Shown here one piece after another: positions 1 through 18,400 of a stretch of DNA of 64,000 nt. The position numbers and the translations under genes were made by a program. The notes under the pieces were generated by a model. That model was not told the origin of the DNA. It searched no databases and saw only the letters and a program-made list of their open reading frames with translations. This stretch comes from Cocos nucifera. Its lineage: Eukaryota > Streptophyta > Magnoliopsida > Arecales > Arecaceae. Position 1 is the first letter of the stretch; every line of letters starts with the position of its first letter. The stretch covers positions 2,383,161 through 2,447,160 of the forward strand of contig QRFJ01000022.1 of assembly GCA_006176705.1 (NCBI GenBank), written 5' to 3'.

Positions 1-750
1 TATCAGTCGATCTTGACTTTGCATCATAATTTAAGCATAACCATGAGTGGCAAGCATTATCAGTCAAGTTTTTTGAAGCTTCTATTTTGTAGCTCCTGAC
101 AAGTTTTAGATTTTTTTTAAAGAAACTAATCCTGAGTCATTTCTCATTAGGTCTCTATGATCTTTCAGATTTCACAAAAAGTTCTAGATTCCATGTTATC
201 CTAATCTAGTTTCTATAACACATGCCTAGACATTCTAAATCATCCATTTTTTATGCTACTTGTTTTCCTCTTATCATCCAATGAGTGCTTTACACTGTGC
301 TTAATATTTTTTCCTACTTTCCCTAAAAAAATCATCCATTTTCTATGCAATTAGACATTCTAGATCATCCTTTTTTCCTACTTTCCCTCATTTTAAGTAT
401 TTTTTTCCTACTTATTCATTACATCATTATTACCTATGCTTGCTCAAATATGCTAATTTTAAGCTTAACTGTGTGCTCGATGCACCTTTTCTTGATTCAT
501 GAGAGTTTTTGTAGCATCTGTCTCCAATCCATCTAATGTTAAAACCTTAAAATGATAATTAGTGATTCTAATGTTCAATAGTGAGATGATATGATACTTA
601 GTGATATCAATCTTCCATCTAGTTACCAACTCATCATAATTGAGTGATTGATAATATTTTCACAAATGCAGACACCTTTTTTTTTTTTTAAAGTCCTCCA
701 CTCCTTGCAAGTTCTTTTTTCTAATCTTATAAATTCTTTTTTCTGTGCAG

Positions 751-6847
<6,097 letters not shown>

Positions 6848-8366
6848 GGAATCACTTATCCTTACTATAGAAATAAAGCTATCAACAGGTTGAGGCCAAT
6901 ATGTTTGAGGCTTTTGCAATTCAGCTTCCTCGCATGTTTGACAGAGAAAATAAATGCCCTCGTGCAATTCAAATTTTGAACATCTGAATTGCTTGTCCTT
7001 TTTTTTCTCTCTGCTCATAATCATTCTCGTGTAACATCAATGCTAAGTACAGGTGCATCTGAAACTAAATTACACCCAACATACAACAACTGTTACAGGA
7101 AGCATATTTACCACCGGTTTGTCATAAACATCCTTTTCAACTAATCAACTTCTTGTCCTCTTCAAACCATATAAACTGCTGGTGCCTCCCTGGTGGAATA
7201 TTGTTCAAGATACCTGTTTTATATATATATATATATGTATATTTTCCTTAGAGCCTCGATGTCTTGTAGCTCATGTAAATGAAGGTCGTCAACGTTTTAC
7301 TGATGGACATTTTCTTTGAAAGCTCGGTAGGTGCAAATATTCTTTTAAATCAATATGTTCTTTTTACTAAAAGTAAAAAGATCGATAGGTTCTTGGAGAT
7401 TTAAATTATATTTGGGGCTGAGATGATAATTCTGTCATTCTCGTGAGCAATGCTTGTTATGGTTTTTTAGGATTTAATTGCAGGATTATTTGGTCCCTTT
7501 TTATTTATTATGCTCTCTGGCAGAAGGATGCTGAGGATCGTGGTCTAGGCTGTTTCTCATATCAGTTGTCCTATAGAACCTTGCAATACGTTGGACAAAA
7601 TTTTCCATCAGCGGTCCAGACGGTCAGTGCTGATGCTTTGAAAAAGTAGTGGATATGCTTTCATGAAGAGCAAACAACTCGAAGACCATGTTGCATAATT
7701 TTCAAAAAGCTTTATAATCTCACATTTTAAGGTTCTAATTCAATTTTCAAAGATGTTGTAAGATCGTGAATAACTCAAACACCCATGCAAAAGTTTCACA
7801 AGATGTCGATCCCATTAGTCTTGGAGCCCATGATTTTGGTGAATGTCATGCGAACCAATGGGGAACAAGATAGCTATTGGAACAGCCTCATGTATCAGAA
7901 CTGGTGCTTTTGACAACGTGGACCAGGATTGTCTAGAAGCATGAGTGAGACACAAGAAGACAGCATGTCAGATGCCTGTGTTATGGAAGTGGTTCCCTTG
8001 CACATGAAAGATTATCATAAAACGCAAAACAAAATGGCATTTTTTCTTGTTTTCCTGATGAAGCAAAATAGCGGATTGAATTGCAAATCCAGGAAGGATA
8101 GAATGTTTTTGAGATATATTGATCTAGTTTTGTATAGCATGTCGCTGTATGTTCCCTAGTCAGGGGAGGACTAAAGGGGTGTACCCCATTGTGTGTGTGC
8201 GTTCCAACGACCCCATTGTCTTTGGAGGGAGTAAACAAAGCTTCCGCTTGGATCCCCATTGCCTTTGGAGGGAGTGAACAAAGCTTCCGCTGGATGCTCA
8301 TAGCCCTCGTGCTCTCATTTAAGCCAGTCGACAGCCATAATAAGCTCTCCCACTTGGGATACTGTG
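6848..8366. other. Intergenic region between two convergent genes
   Basis: Holds the 3' untranslated region of the aminotransferase gene at the left and that of the PPR gene at the right. A short (TA)n run lies near 7220-7236. Open frames such as 7443-7649 and 7929-8159 show no recognisable protein. The right end contains two small tandem duplications, listed separately. Confidence 0.6.
8211..8295. repeat. 43/42-bp direct tandem duplication
   Basis: 8211-8253 and 8254-8295 are near-identical neighbours, both starting CCCCATTG and ending in GGAT, with a few substitutions and one base missing in the second copy. It lies in the 3' flank of the PPR gene, directly beside a second tandem duplication. 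Confidence 0.85.
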
Positions 8367-8450
8367 CTAGAAACTCATAGCCCTCATCTGCTCGTTTAAG
8401 ACACTCAACAGCCAAAATAAGCTCTCCCACTCGGGATGCTGTGCTCTTTC
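8297..8450. repeat. ~77-bp tandem duplication spanning the PPR stop codon
   Basis: 8297-8373 and 8374-8450 are diverged copies, both starting CTCATAGCCCTC and containing AATAAGCTCTCCCACT. On the - strand the right copy encodes the last residues of the PPR protein (HPEWESLFWLL...EQMRAMS). The left copy in another frame encodes a matching peptide (YPKWESLLWL...RAMS). Because 77 is not a multiple of three, crossing into the left copy shifts the frame and meets TAG at 8367-8369. Confidence 0.85.
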
Positions 8451-10622
8451 CTTGGCAACAAAGGAGTGGACTCTCTGGTTCACTTCTATCCAACTACACC
8501 CAGCACCTTTCTTCACGCCCTTCTCCGTCATCAGATTTCTCATCACTCCAACATCATCCCACCTCCCGAAATCAGCTAATATGTTTGATAACAGCACATA
8601 ATATCCCGAATTACCACTCCCGGACTCAAGTATACGGGCTCCCGTATACATTCCAATATTTAAATTGGAGTGTACCTTGCATGCTCCAAGCAGCGTTCCC
8701 CAAACTTCTGTGCTAGCTTTCATCGGCATCGTCTTTACTAAATCAAGAGCCTGTTCTATTAGTCCACATCTTGCCCATAAATCCACCATACAAGAATAAT
8801 GCCCTTCCGTGGGGCTCACCTTTAAGGCCTTCATGCTGTTAAAGATCTCGATCCCTTCCTCAACAAGTCCTCCATGTCTACAGGCTGACAAGGCTGTGAT
8901 AAAACTGACCTCATCAGGCTCTTCCAACATCCGGAAGATTCTAAGAGCATCTTCTACGAGTCCATGGACAGCATAAGCTCCAATCATCACATTATAAGTG
9001 ACTAAGTTCTTGTCTGCCATTAGATCAAACACTCTTCTCGAGTCTTTGATCCTTCCACATTTTGCATACATGTCTACAAGAGCACTTCCCACAAAAGAGT
9101 GACCATCGAATGAGTTCTTTAGTGCCCACAAGTGGAGTTCTTTCCCCAGTCTTAGACCAGAGACACCTGCGCATGCTGAAAGGATGCTAGTTATGGTAAT
9201 CGGGTTCGGTTCTATCTCGCCTCCAATCATTTGCCTAAATCTATCAAGAGCTTCCACGAAGTATTGGTTCTGAACATAGCCCGTAACCATGGAGCTCCAG
9301 GAGATCACATCCCTGTCTCTGATTGCCTCAAAAACTCGTTCAGCACTTTGGATAGAACCAAATATACTGTAAGCTGACACAAGAGCATTTCTAACCCTGC
9401 GGTCTGATTCTAAACCTTCCCTGTAAGAGTAGGCATGGATTTCCTTGCAGTAACCAAAGCATCGGATACCGGAAATTGCCGGCAGAATGCTCGCAATAGC
9501 TATTACATCCGGCCTCAACCTCACATTCAACAATTCCTTGAAAACAACCACTGCTTCATCAGACAAATCATCCTGAGAGAAGGAAGATATGATCCCACTG
9601 TAGGTAACTACATCAACATCAAAACCAAAAAGCCTCATGTCTCTGAGAAGCTGCATGCTTTCTTCAAATAACCCATTCTGGGCATAGGTAGAGATCAAGG
9701 CATTCCAAGTAACTTTATCCTTCTGAGTCGAGCCATCAAAAATCCTACGAGCTTCCCTGACTCCACCACACTTACCATAGGCAGAAACAAGTGCATTCCG
9801 AATCATGGATATGGATTCAAATCCTCTTCTCAAAACATAACCATGTACTTCACTAATAACCTCAGAAGTTGAACCAGTTGTCAGAAGACTAATAATCGTC
9901 ACTTGATCCGGCTCGAACCCACAGCGGAACATCTCCCTTATTTTCTCTGCAGCCCCCAAATCAGAACCATTCAGTGCGTAAGCTGAGATTATCGAATTCC
10001 ATGACACGATGTCTCGTTGGGGCATTCTGTCGAACACGTCGACGCAGCTTTCTAAGCTCCCACACTTCGCGTACATAGAAATCAAGGAATTAGAAACAAA
10101 AACGTCCGGTTCTAACCCGCTCTCCACCGCCATTTTGTGCAGCTCCTTACCTTGGCAAAGATCCGGCAGAGAAGCACATGCCTTCAAAACACACGAGAAA
10201 GTATAGGAATCGGGTTCGATCATCCCTTCTTTCTTGTTTCGGTGGAACAAATCCATGGCTTCCTGGTTAGACCCGTTGGAGGAATAGCCTCTAATCATGG
10301 CATTGAGAAGGAACACGCTACAATTCGGAAAGCGGGCGAAGATCGCCTCGGCGCTCGAGAGATCTTCGCATAGGGAGTAGAGTGTGATGAGTTTTGTTGC
10401 AAAGAAGGAATCATTCTCGAACCCGGCGATCACGATCCTGGAGTGAAGTTGTGAACCCAGAAGAAGGTTCTGGTCGAGAATGCAGGACTCCAGCAAGTGG
10501 AGGTAGCTCGCGGATCCAGAATGAGATCTGCGGGGCCGCCATGAGTTTGCTGGAGAGGAGACACCGCGATGATAGGAGAAGACGGCTCTGACGGGTGTGG
10601 TGAGAGAAGAGAAGAGTTTCAT
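8367..10622 (-). CDS. Pentatricopeptide repeat protein, PLS class with E/E+ tail
   Basis: Single-exon gene of 751 codons. PPR proteins bind organelle RNA one base per repeat. Members with E/E+ tails usually act in C-to-U editing or other RNA processing in chloroplasts or mitochondria, recruiting a deaminase domain from a partner when, as here, no DYW domain is present. Repeats run from about residue 45 to 600 with typical words: SLISMYAKCGSLESC, VFDRMPQRDIVSWNS, ALVSAYGKCGG, ALVDMYAKCGRIKDSRRVF and FITALSACRHGGLVEEG. The tail has TEVWGTLLGACKVHSN, YYVLLSNI and KGAGCSWIEVNQRVHSF, then ends soon after HPEWESLFWLL. The N-terminus (MKLFSSLTTPVRAVFSYHR) is rich in S, R and T and lacks acidic residues, which suits an organelle transit peptide. 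The end is set by a tandem duplication. The target RNA cannot be read from here. Confidence 0.93.
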   Translation of the reverse strand: MKLFSSLTTPVRAVFSYHRGVSSPANSWRPRRSHSGSASYLHLLESCILDQNLLLGSQLHSRIVIAGFENDSFFATKLITLYSLCEDLSSAEAIFARFPNCSVFLLNAMIRGYSSNGSNQEAMDLFHRNKKEGMIEPDSYTFSCVLKACASLPDLCQGKELHKMAVESGLEPDVFVSNSLISMYAKCGSLESCVDVFDRMPQRDIVSWNSIISAYALNGSDLGAAEKIREMFRCGFEPDQVTIISLLTTGSTSEVISEVHGYVLRRGFESISMIRNALVSAYGKCGGVREARRIFDGSTQKDKVTWNALISTYAQNGLFEESMQLLRDMRLFGFDVDVVTYSGIISSFSQDDLSDEAVVVFKELLNVRLRPDVIAIASILPAISGIRCFGYCKEIHAYSYREGLESDRRVRNALVSAYSIFGSIQSAERVFEAIRDRDVISWSSMVTGYVQNQYFVEALDRFRQMIGGEIEPNPITITSILSACAGVSGLRLGKELHLWALKNSFDGHSFVGSALVDMYAKCGRIKDSRRVFDLMADKNLVTYNVMIGAYAVHGLVEDALRIFRMLEEPDEVSFITALSACRHGGLVEEGIEIFNSMKALKVSPTEGHYSCMVDLWARCGLIEQALDLVKTMPMKASTEVWGTLLGACKVHSNLNIGMYTGARILESGSGNSGYYVLLSNILADFGRWDDVGVMRNLMTEKGVKKGAGCSWIEVNQRVHSFVAKERAQHPEWESLFWLLSVLNEQMRAMSF

Positions 10623-11053
10623 GGTCTTGCATCCCCTTAGAAGACATGGGAGGCTTGCGTGTTTGGATGGACGAAGACGTTAGACTCCATTGGATCACTC
10701 TCTCTCTCTAATCTGCAATGGTGGCCAAAACCTTCTCTAAATTTCTAACTTCCATCGCTGAAAGTATTCGGGAATAAGAAGCCGTCGTACAGCACATGAC
10801 ATGAGCCTCACACTGAAGCGATGGTCAGGATTTTGGATTATAATGGATCGGTGTTATTTTTCTAAAAAAATGGATTGGTATTATCGCGAATATAGGCAAG
10901 GAATAGCCACTTTTTCTCAGAGATTACATTATTCTGTGGAAGGTTGTCGAATAAAGCCTAGTCGATGGGAGGATTTATATTTTTCCGATTCTGATTTATT
11001 TATTGCATTGTAAGGAGATCAGACAGAATTCAGAGTCTCAGACTAACCATTCC

Positions 11054-11114
<61 letters not shown>

Positions 11115-12420
11115 GGAAAAGAAATAATTTTCTATATTTCATTATGCCGAAGAATTTTCTTCAAGTTAAGAAGAAAATGGCATAATAAATCATCATAAAA
11201 TGAAGAAATTACACATTACACCATGTGCCCGGGCCAATTATCTTCTTGTTCCTATGGGTCATAAGAAGTCATAAGTGCACAATGACAAGTCGCTACGTTT
11301 ACAGTGATGATTGGCTCACAAGTAGGCTTGGATGAAAAAATAATTTTTATCATGGGGTACAGTATTTTCTTCCATTCAGACTCATGCACCGGCTCACTAC
11401 CTGCGGTGAGCAAAATATTTTTCATTTTATGATATGGGATTGGAATTAGCTTTGTTCTCTTGATTCTTTTCATCCATCTTCAATCTCTCATGGCATTTTT
11501 TTTAAAAAAAATAAAAAATAAAAATGCCCCAAATATGCTGCCAAATATCTTTTAAACTCCCGTCAACATGCACCCCACATGCTGAGTTCAGGGTCAGTAT
11601 GCACGTAAATCATCAAATAAATGATGTCATTTGCTATCTTTTTTTTCTTCGCTTGCCTTTTTACTTTTAGTTATTTTCCTTTTCCAAAAATTATTCTTTT
11701 CTTCACTTTGAATTGGCCCTTATTTGTCGACGTCATCAATTATTTGTAACCTTGTTAGTTCCATTCCTATAACCTTCGTAATACCTCCAACTTCTTTCCA
11801 GAATTTTCTTTTTTTGTGCCATTTGACTGAGATTTTTTATTCCTTGTATCCAACTACTTGCCAGTCCTTATTTGTTAACTGCTTGCTCATTCGAACATCA
11901 AAATGATTAATCCACGCATATACACACCCAAAAAAAATTAAAAAAAAGGACCCATTAGCACCATAGAAGGACCTTGGTAGGGGCTTGCACTCCCTGCGAA
12001 AGCATGTTAAACAGGGTTGCAGAAATCAAATTATCCCTGATACTGTACAAATACAGTCTATGCAAACCAAAGCAGATCTGAATATTCTGAGATAAATGAA
12101 AATTTTTCATCTAAAATCATTAATTGAAAAGCATACTTCTTGATACACATAAGATGTTTACAATTTGCTATTAGCTTTCAGCAAGCATGCTGATATTAGC
12201 TCAAAACTTTCAGAGAGCAAAGGCTTCACATAATTACAGTGAGATGATATTTACACTTAACGTTCCTTTTTAACAGCCAAAATGATCACGTTCTCTTCTG
12301 CACTGATGCAAGATTTTCCTATTAAATTTAGGACTCCCATATATCATTAGATAAAACTTCTCTCCCGTGCTTTGTGAACAAAATAGCCAAAGCATAAACT
12401 ATAACGGTTTGAGCTGGTTA
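10623..12420. other. Intergenic region: PPR upstream flank and receptor-kinase 3' flank
   Basis: About 1.8 kb, AT-rich, with no supported gene. The left end should hold the promoter and 5' leader of the PPR gene; CT-rich sequence at 10685-10710 reads as a GA-rich leader on the - strand. The right end should hold the receptor-kinase 3' untranslated region. An (AT)n microsatellite lies inside. Small open frames here look accidental. Confidence 0.6.
11064..11111. repeat. (AT)n microsatellite, ~48 bp
   Basis: Uninterrupted AT dinucleotides in the intergenic region upstream of the PPR gene. Confidence 0.97.
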
Positions 12421-15400
12421 TCATCTGGGCCCTGAAAGCTCGATTGGTTCAATAATGAAAGAAGACGCTTCATTATCATCATAACTTCTAGAGAAGCTGC
12501 AAGATCTTCCATGCAGTGGTTCTCCATTTGACTCTTCTGTATTTTCTCCTGGTTGGACCTCAGCTTCCAGAGTTTTCACAACCTCCGACATCTTTGGCCG
12601 AAGACCAGGATTGGACTGAGTGCACAGGAGAACCACCTCAACAGCATTCTCCAGCTCGGCTGCATTAAAAGAACCATGAAGATCTCTATCAACCATCTCA
12701 TGGAGTCGCTTTTCCTTGTATAAAACCCGAACCTGCATCGTTTTAACAATCAAGAATGGGTGATCAGAACTAGAAAAGGAAACAATACACAATATCAATT
12801 ATTAAAGCAGTAGAAAAGAAACTCAACCATCCAGGAAACCATGTATAAAATTAGCTTGGCAGCCATGTCACTACCATGTGCGTCATGTTTGCCTATTTAT
12901 CACCCATGATTGACTTGACTTCAGGACCAGTATTTCACCTTGTTCCTTCTCATGCAAATTGGATTACTAAGTTTAAATATGTTTCATATAATTAGCTCAT
13001 CACTGGATTCTTTAGCAGTCCTCTAAAGAAAATATGGCATCCGAGATAATTCTCTCTAGCATAATTCATAAAGACTAATCTTCCGAATGTATAACTTTGA
13101 TAAGGATTAAGATTGCTGCATCACCTTTGGACCCAAAAAAAGAGTCAACTTAAACTTTAATTCCCTTATGTTATGTACCTACTCAATTCCCCTTGCACCC
13201 ATATAAATATTATTGCTTTTATGTAGCATCATCACTCATGTAATAAGTGATATTAATATTTCTGTCATACCATTTGGTCTAAATAACAATCTTGCTATAT
13301 TTACAACATTACTTTTGTTAAACCTTTATAACTTCTTGATCTTTAAGTTAATGATTTTTTCATGTACCACTGATCTCTACATATATTAAATATTTTTACT
13401 CTTTAAAAAATGTGCATATCTAGAAAATATTATATAACTAATATGTAGAAGCAGCACTCTTTCTATTTGAATGCACTTATTTACATAATATTATGCAATT
13501 TTAGATTATGCAGATGGTGAACTTCTTTAATCAATACATTACATAAAATTGTATTCTATAAAGCCCTTCCGAGTGTATCATTTAATACATTCATAAATTG
13601 ACAGCTGAAAGTCACTGAGAGGCTAAATTATTTTCCAAGGGAAAATACTGGGATAACTTTCTCTTCATATTTGTAGATACATGAACATTGTCATGCTTGC
13701 CCCCTGAGCCCTCAGCCCATAGTTCTACGGCTCCGGTTTGGTTCCAAACTTTAACCGTAGTCCTCAAACGTCCATAGCCAGTTCAAATGCACCCAACCAG
13801 CTCTAACCCATAAAGCTTGAAAAGGTAAGCTCTAGCCCGTGCATCATATGATAAAGATAAAGACATGACTGATTCATGTTGAATCCAGGTCAAGTCCGAT
13901 ATGCAAATGGGTTAGCTTGGATCTGAATGATCAATTTAGAAACAGTCTAGCAATGGAGTTATCTTTCTATCCTGGAAAGAGTGAAAAATTTTGTTGACAA
14001 CAGATGAAAAGGACATGAACTCCATTTAAGACCCCTGCTAAACTACATCACCAGTTCAAGGAGGGCATATATCTGAAAACATGAAGACTATTACCGATAA
14101 TGAAGAGGAATTTCTGAAAAGCAATATTCAAACTTAAGCAACTTAAAGTAATGCAAATATATGTGAAAGCAGTGCTATTGTCAAGCAGAATTCCTATGTC
14201 TTGATACATCAGTCCACTATGAAAAACATCCATGATGACATTTCCCTTTTGAAGTTATCCCAGAATTTGCTGAAAGTCCTGCATGCTTATGCAACAAAAA
14301 GGGAAAACATACCAGAGAGGAAAACTACAAGTACATATTCATGAAGTTGCTTACCCAGTCGAGAATCATTCCTTTCTGAACACTGCCATTTCCAGAACTC
14401 AAGGTTTTTTGTCCTGTCACTAACTCCAGCAGTAAAATGCCAAATCCATACACATCAGTCTTCTCTGAGGACTGCCCAGTAGATAGATACTCTGGAGCAA
14501 TGTGTCCTACCGTACCTCTAACTGCAGTTGTAACATGCGATTCCCTCCGATCCAGGAGTTTGGCCAACCCAAAATCTCCAACTACTGCTTCAAAGCTTTC
14601 ATCAAGCAAAATATTTGCAGCTTTAACATCCCTGTGAATGATTTTTGGATTGCATTGTTCATGCAAGTATAATAGCCCACGGGCAGCCCCAAGTGCAATT
14701 CGCATTCGTTTGCTCCAGTCCAAGGATGGTTTCTCATGATGATGATCTGTACAAAGTGTTACTTCATGAGGGAATTAAAAGCATGCTGCAAACAAAAACA
14801 AAGTTCACCAGGACTGCACAAATTATGCAGGCAAATAGATCATATTTTTTCTTGTCACAGCAGATGTGCTGCAATTCATTCAAATGATCTATATAGACAT
14901 TACAAGATTCATGTAGATTCAACCACAGTCATTGTGTGGAATGTAGATTTTGATGCCAATAGATGTTGGACCTGGGCAGCTTATGTTTCTTGGAGAACGG
15001 TTCTGTGTCACTCATGGAATGCCAAGAAAAACTCAATGAAGAAAATGTCTTTTTTGTTGAACAAAGAAAAATGTAGTTGCAAAGGGCATCCAAATTTGCT
15101 TACTCTTATGAGATATTCTGCCTCTTGTTTAAAATATACTAGAGATGCCCATAAGGGTTAGACAACTTGGGCAACCAGGACAAACTGAGGTTTGACTTAG
15201 AAAAAAGAGGAAGAAGAATGGAACTTGATGGAATTTTTTAATCTTATAAGCGGACATAGATGGACCTAGTAGACTGACCTCTCAAACGATCAGCAACGCT
15301 CCCATTTGGCATATATGGATATACAAGTAGCCTCTCGTGTGATGTCATGCAAAATCCATACAAGCGTAAGAGGTTCCTGTGCAAAGCTAGGCCAATCATC

Positions 15401-18400
15401 TCTACTTCTGTTTGGAACTGAACTTCCCCGGTAAAGCTGGGATCTTTCAACCGTTTCACTGCCACCACAGTGCCATTCCTGAGATGACCTTTATAAACAA
15501 CTCCAAATCCACCTTGACCTAATATATTCTTAGAATTAAAATTATCAGTTGCAATTTGCAGCTCGCGAAATGAGAACCTCTTCAAATGGCCCATTTCAAA
15601 TTCATAATCTTGACCTGCACACAAATTAGCAATATATGTAACTCACTTAAATTTTATATATAGCAAAACAATGTCACTGAAGCATACCAACAGAAGCAAA
15701 TGGCAAACGCCATCTGCAATAATGTAGCCAATAAACAAGCAGCAGTATGGCGACTGTTAGAGTACAGCTGACACTTAAAGAAATGGCTATTGCTAACTGG
15801 TGGTTGCTTGGTTGTCTGGATGATTTTGTTTCTGCAATAAGTAGAATAATGAAAATAGAAGCATCATACACTAATATAAGACCAATAACTTTAAAAATAA
15901 AATAAGAACTTTAAATCTGCTCGTAAGTTACCATTAATTGGCAATGGAACACCTGCACAACCACGCAAGAAAGATGAATTGCAGAGAAAACTATTTCCTG
16001 CAACACTACAGAAGCAACATGAAGTTACAAGTCATAAAAATAAAATAAGAAAACAATATGTGCTCATTGTTTGATCATCTTCAAACAGAAGAAGAGGAGG
16101 AGGAGGAGGAAGAAAGTCTTTGCAACAGAGTGATTTGACGCTATCAGACCTACAAGACCAATGGATGCAAGAAGCAAGTTAATCCAAAAGGATCCAATTC
16201 CGACCCAAAGTTAAGAGTGATAAAACTGTGAGCCCTCTGTTTCACTTGCTCCATAGGCTTCAACTAGGTGTCTCTGTTGCAGTAGCTGATGTTGTTGCTG
16301 CTTTTCTTATTCTATAGATCATAAATATCAAACAGATTTTTGAAGACAATTTGTTTTCACGTACAGAAATGTGAATATAAGGCTGTGTATGACAGGTCTC
16401 AAGGAATTAGCCCCACAGCCTGCTATAGCTGTCAACCATGCTTGCAAGTCCAAGTCATATATAAATTAAGCAATTATAATAGTTGGATTGTATCTGCAGC
16501 GGATAGGCTAATTTTGAGGTCCAGACTTGACATAGTAAGTCTTTATGGTTTCAAGGTGATACTTTACTAGTTTTAGAGACAAATTTTGTATGAAAAGTAA
16601 AGAAAAAGAAAAGGAGAGGGGTATTCTCTCTCTTAAAGGCATCTTCCCAGTTAGCTCACCTGTAATCTTTTGCAAGGATCTTAGAAGTTGGACCACTAAG
16701 ATTGTTGAATGACAAGTCTCTGTAACATTTTGCATATGTAAGTTTCAAGCTATAAGACAGAATTATAAATCACATTTGAGAGGTTTACTTACAAGAACAA
16801 AAGATCTGAAAGATTAGCAACAGCTTCAGGGATCTGGCCAGATAAATTATTCTTGGCAAGACGCCTGAAAATTAAAAGGTAGAAAATCTTCAATGTCAAA
16901 CACATAAATTACTGATTGAAGGATCGGCATAATTCAAATCTAATTATCAACTCACAAGTAACCTAGTTGATTCAGAAGTCCAAGTGATCTTGGAATTTCA
17001 CCAATGAACTGATTGCCAGAAAGGTCAAGAGTCCTGAGTTGTGACAGCTTCCCAATTTCGGGTGGAATAGGACCAGATATTTTATTATTTTGCAGTAACC
17101 TGCAAATATAGTATGAATTTTATAGTCAAGACACCTCAATGTAGACACAATGCAAATCCAAGTAATAAGAGAATATAGTCATGCCTTTGTTGACATAGCT
17201 TACAGATATCAGATATTATATACAAAAGCTCTGTCATTATTAACCAGATCAAATTTTTAAAAAAATGTTTTTATATTATGACAACATCTAATCATCATAA
17301 AGAAGATCATGCTCACCAGAAGACAGCACGTCAACTATGGGATGTTTGTGAACTGTAATATTGCACCAGACAAAAAGCGAGAAAGTACTGTTTGGTTGGG
17401 CCAATATTTATAATTCACTTCTCTACAGTTTAGGGAAAACACTGTATAACCAAGACACATCATCAAAATCATGCTACAGATCATCTTAAATCACACATGA
17501 AACAAGACATCTGAGTCAAATTCTCTCTCTGGGGGGCAGATGCTACAACATAAAGTAGAAAACAGGAATAATCAATCACTTGTTCTGACCTTGTTTTATG
17601 CAAAACAGTCCATTTACATGGAAAATTCATACATAACAAAAATGCCTGGGGCCAGCTTCATGAGGCAGGCCTCCAAGCCTGAACCCTCATCATGTGCCCA
17701 ATGCCAAAAAGAAAAGGGAAAAAAAAGGGGTCCCCTTTCACGGTTTCACCTCTATATCTTATTATTGACATATCTCATGTCTTTATCTTTATTTCTTTTA
17801 GAAGGACCTGGATTTATGCATTCCTCTGGAATCCAGAAACTTCCACTTTCCATATCTCCCTTACATGCTGTATCCAAGAACTTAAAAGAAAGTACATTTT
17901 ATTATTATATATGTGGTGGAACTCTTTTCCTGAAGAGATTCCTTGCATATGCATAGCACATGCTGGACTCTAGTTAGTTATATTTGATAAGTTTTCTAGT
18001 AGTTATTCATAGGTTTAATAAGCTTCTTAGTTTGTTTCTTTTTTTAAAAAAATATTTTATTTTTTCAAAATTTCTACCATTACAATTTCACAGCTAACTC
18101 TGGCGATCAATTTCTGGTGTACACATACTCATAACAAAGGTAATTGAAAGTCTCAAATATGTTTTATATCCATTTGTCCTGATATTCAAATCTTTTCAAT
18201 GAATACTAATAGGTTTATTCCTACATTTTATTTTTAATCTTTGACATATTATTTTTGTGGTGTTGGCCCACTTCGGTCAAACCTATCCAAAATAAATGCA
18301 CTAGTCAAAACGTTTCAGCCAAAAGGATGAGCCAAAGTGTCCTAAAAAAATCACAGTTTTAAAATTCAATAAGAAAACCTTGGATATCATATCTCAATAG

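Noticed and set aside
12421..12798. Separate small kinase-tail gene
   Set aside because: It is the last exon (12421-12732) of the receptor kinase. The frame to the right of 12732 is intron, and GT/AG borders join it in phase to 14355-14746.
17540..17973. 138- and 93-codon frames in a receptor-kinase intron
   Set aside because: No recognisable domain, they overlap each other in different frames, and they lie inside the 17100-19589 intron.
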